From Kiritimatiellia bacterium (GTDB lineage Bacteria; Verrucomicrobiota; Kiritimatiellia; RFP12; UBA1067), in assembly GCA_017936245.1 (NCBI GenBank), contig JAGBFY010000185.1, positions 1 to 7,494 on the forward strand: 7,494 nt of DNA, given 5' to 3'. Both the position numbers and the translations under genes were made by a program. Every line of letters begins with the position of its first letter. The stretch's first letter is position 1. This document shows, one piece after another, positions 7,122 through 7,494 of the stretch. The notes below the pieces were generated by a model. The model ran no database searches. It saw nothing but the letters and a program-made list of their open reading frames with translations, and was not told the origin of the DNA.

Positions 7122-7494
7122 GATTTTCTTCGTTTAAAATTTTTACTTGATAATGTCGATTCCCTTGCCACAAGATTCGACGGGAGGAAGAAGTCGCAAG
7201 GGGGAAGGCTTGGATCGTTTATGCGATCCATCAGCCGCTTGAACGCCATGTGCGCCATCATTTCCCGGTTTTGATGCACCGTGGTGAGCTTGGGCGACAT
7301 GAGCGAGGCGATCTGAAGGTCTGCAAACCCGGTGAGCATGACATCCTGCGGCACGTCCAGCCCCGCCGCCTCAAGCGTCTGCCTGAACACGGCGGCTATC
7401 GCATCGTTGCTGCAGATGAATGCGTCAGGACATGACTTCTGCCGCTTGAGGTAGCGCTTCAGGGCATTGAGGTCATCCGCCTCAGCATACAGGA
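7118..7494 (-). CDS. LacI/GalR-family transcriptional regulator, C-terminal part of sensor domain
   Basis: Only the last 124 codons are in the window. The frame enters at 7492 and continues beyond the edge, so an internal GTG at 7390 should not be taken as the start. The protein would bind an operator as a dimer and respond to a sugar ligand. The visible part is the periplasmic-binding-protein-like sensor. PDAFICSNDAIAAVF is the family's usual 'P-A-I-x-x-x-N-D' strand. It is followed by GLDVPQDVMLTGFADLQIAS (family: 'vPeDvsvvGfDd'), then KLTTVHQNREMMAHMA (family: 'lTTv.q....mg..A'), and the closing LVARESTL. A basic tail of about ten residues (KNFKRRKS) extends past that end. The helix-turn-helix lies outside, so operator type cannot be read. 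Sitting first in the operon and overlapping the fucosidase start, it probably controls this locus. The ligand is unknown; fucose or a product oligosaccharide is a guess. Confidence 0.9.
   Translation of the reverse strand, partial: LYAEADDLNALKRYLKRQKSCPDAFICSNDAIAAVFRQTLEAAGLDVPQDVMLTGFADLQIASLMSPKLTTVHQNREMMAHMAFKRLMDRINDPSLPPCDFFLPSNLVARESTLSSKNFKRRKS

Noticed and set aside
7118..7390. A separate 90-residue gene starting at GTG 7390
   Set aside because: The frame continues upstream to the window edge with the conserved LacI sensor strand PDAFICSNDAIAA, so this is only the end of a longer gene.

Overview
The window is one stretch of a bacterial operon, with every supported gene on the minus strand. 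Transcription runs from the right edge to the left. In order the genes are: the 3' end of a LacI/GalR-type regulator (7494-7118), a secreted GH29 alpha-L-fucosidase (7121-5691), a large secreted protein with beta-strand repeats and two LamG-like domains (5566-2435), and the first 810 codons of a secreted carbohydrate-binding plus TIM-barrel protein resembling clan GH-A glycosidases (2430 to beyond position 1). The first junction is a 4-base ATGA overlap, the second a 124-base gap holding a possible 27-codon ORF, and the third a 4-base gap. The promoter and operator should lie beyond the right edge, ahead of the missing start of the regulator gene.

The likely source is a glycan-degrading member of the PVC group (Kiritimatiellota, Lentisphaerota or Verrucomicrobiota), probably gut or marine. 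This is inference. It rests on the Gram-negative-style signal peptides, the autotransporter-associated beta-strand repeat joined to LamG-like domains without an autotransporter barrel, the local LacI regulator, and the absence of SusC/SusD genes in the part seen. Base composition is about 57-63% GC where I counted it by hand, except for a block at about 6241-7145 that averages about 45%.

The simplest joint reading is a fucosylated-glycan utilisation unit. The regulator would sense a released sugar. The fucosidase would remove alpha-1,3/4-linked fucose outside the cytoplasm. The LamG protein would bind glycan or act as a surface scaffold. The GH-A-like enzyme would attack a second linkage of the same substrate. 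Only the fucosidase activity is well supported by motifs.

The points most worth following are the family of the GH-A-like enzyme, the role of the LamG protein between two enzymes, and the low-GC block that begins inside the fucosidase gene and ends in the last codons of the regulator. No RNA gene, CRISPR array, insertion sequence, attachment site or convincing terminator was seen. The only non-coding stretch is the 124-base gap.
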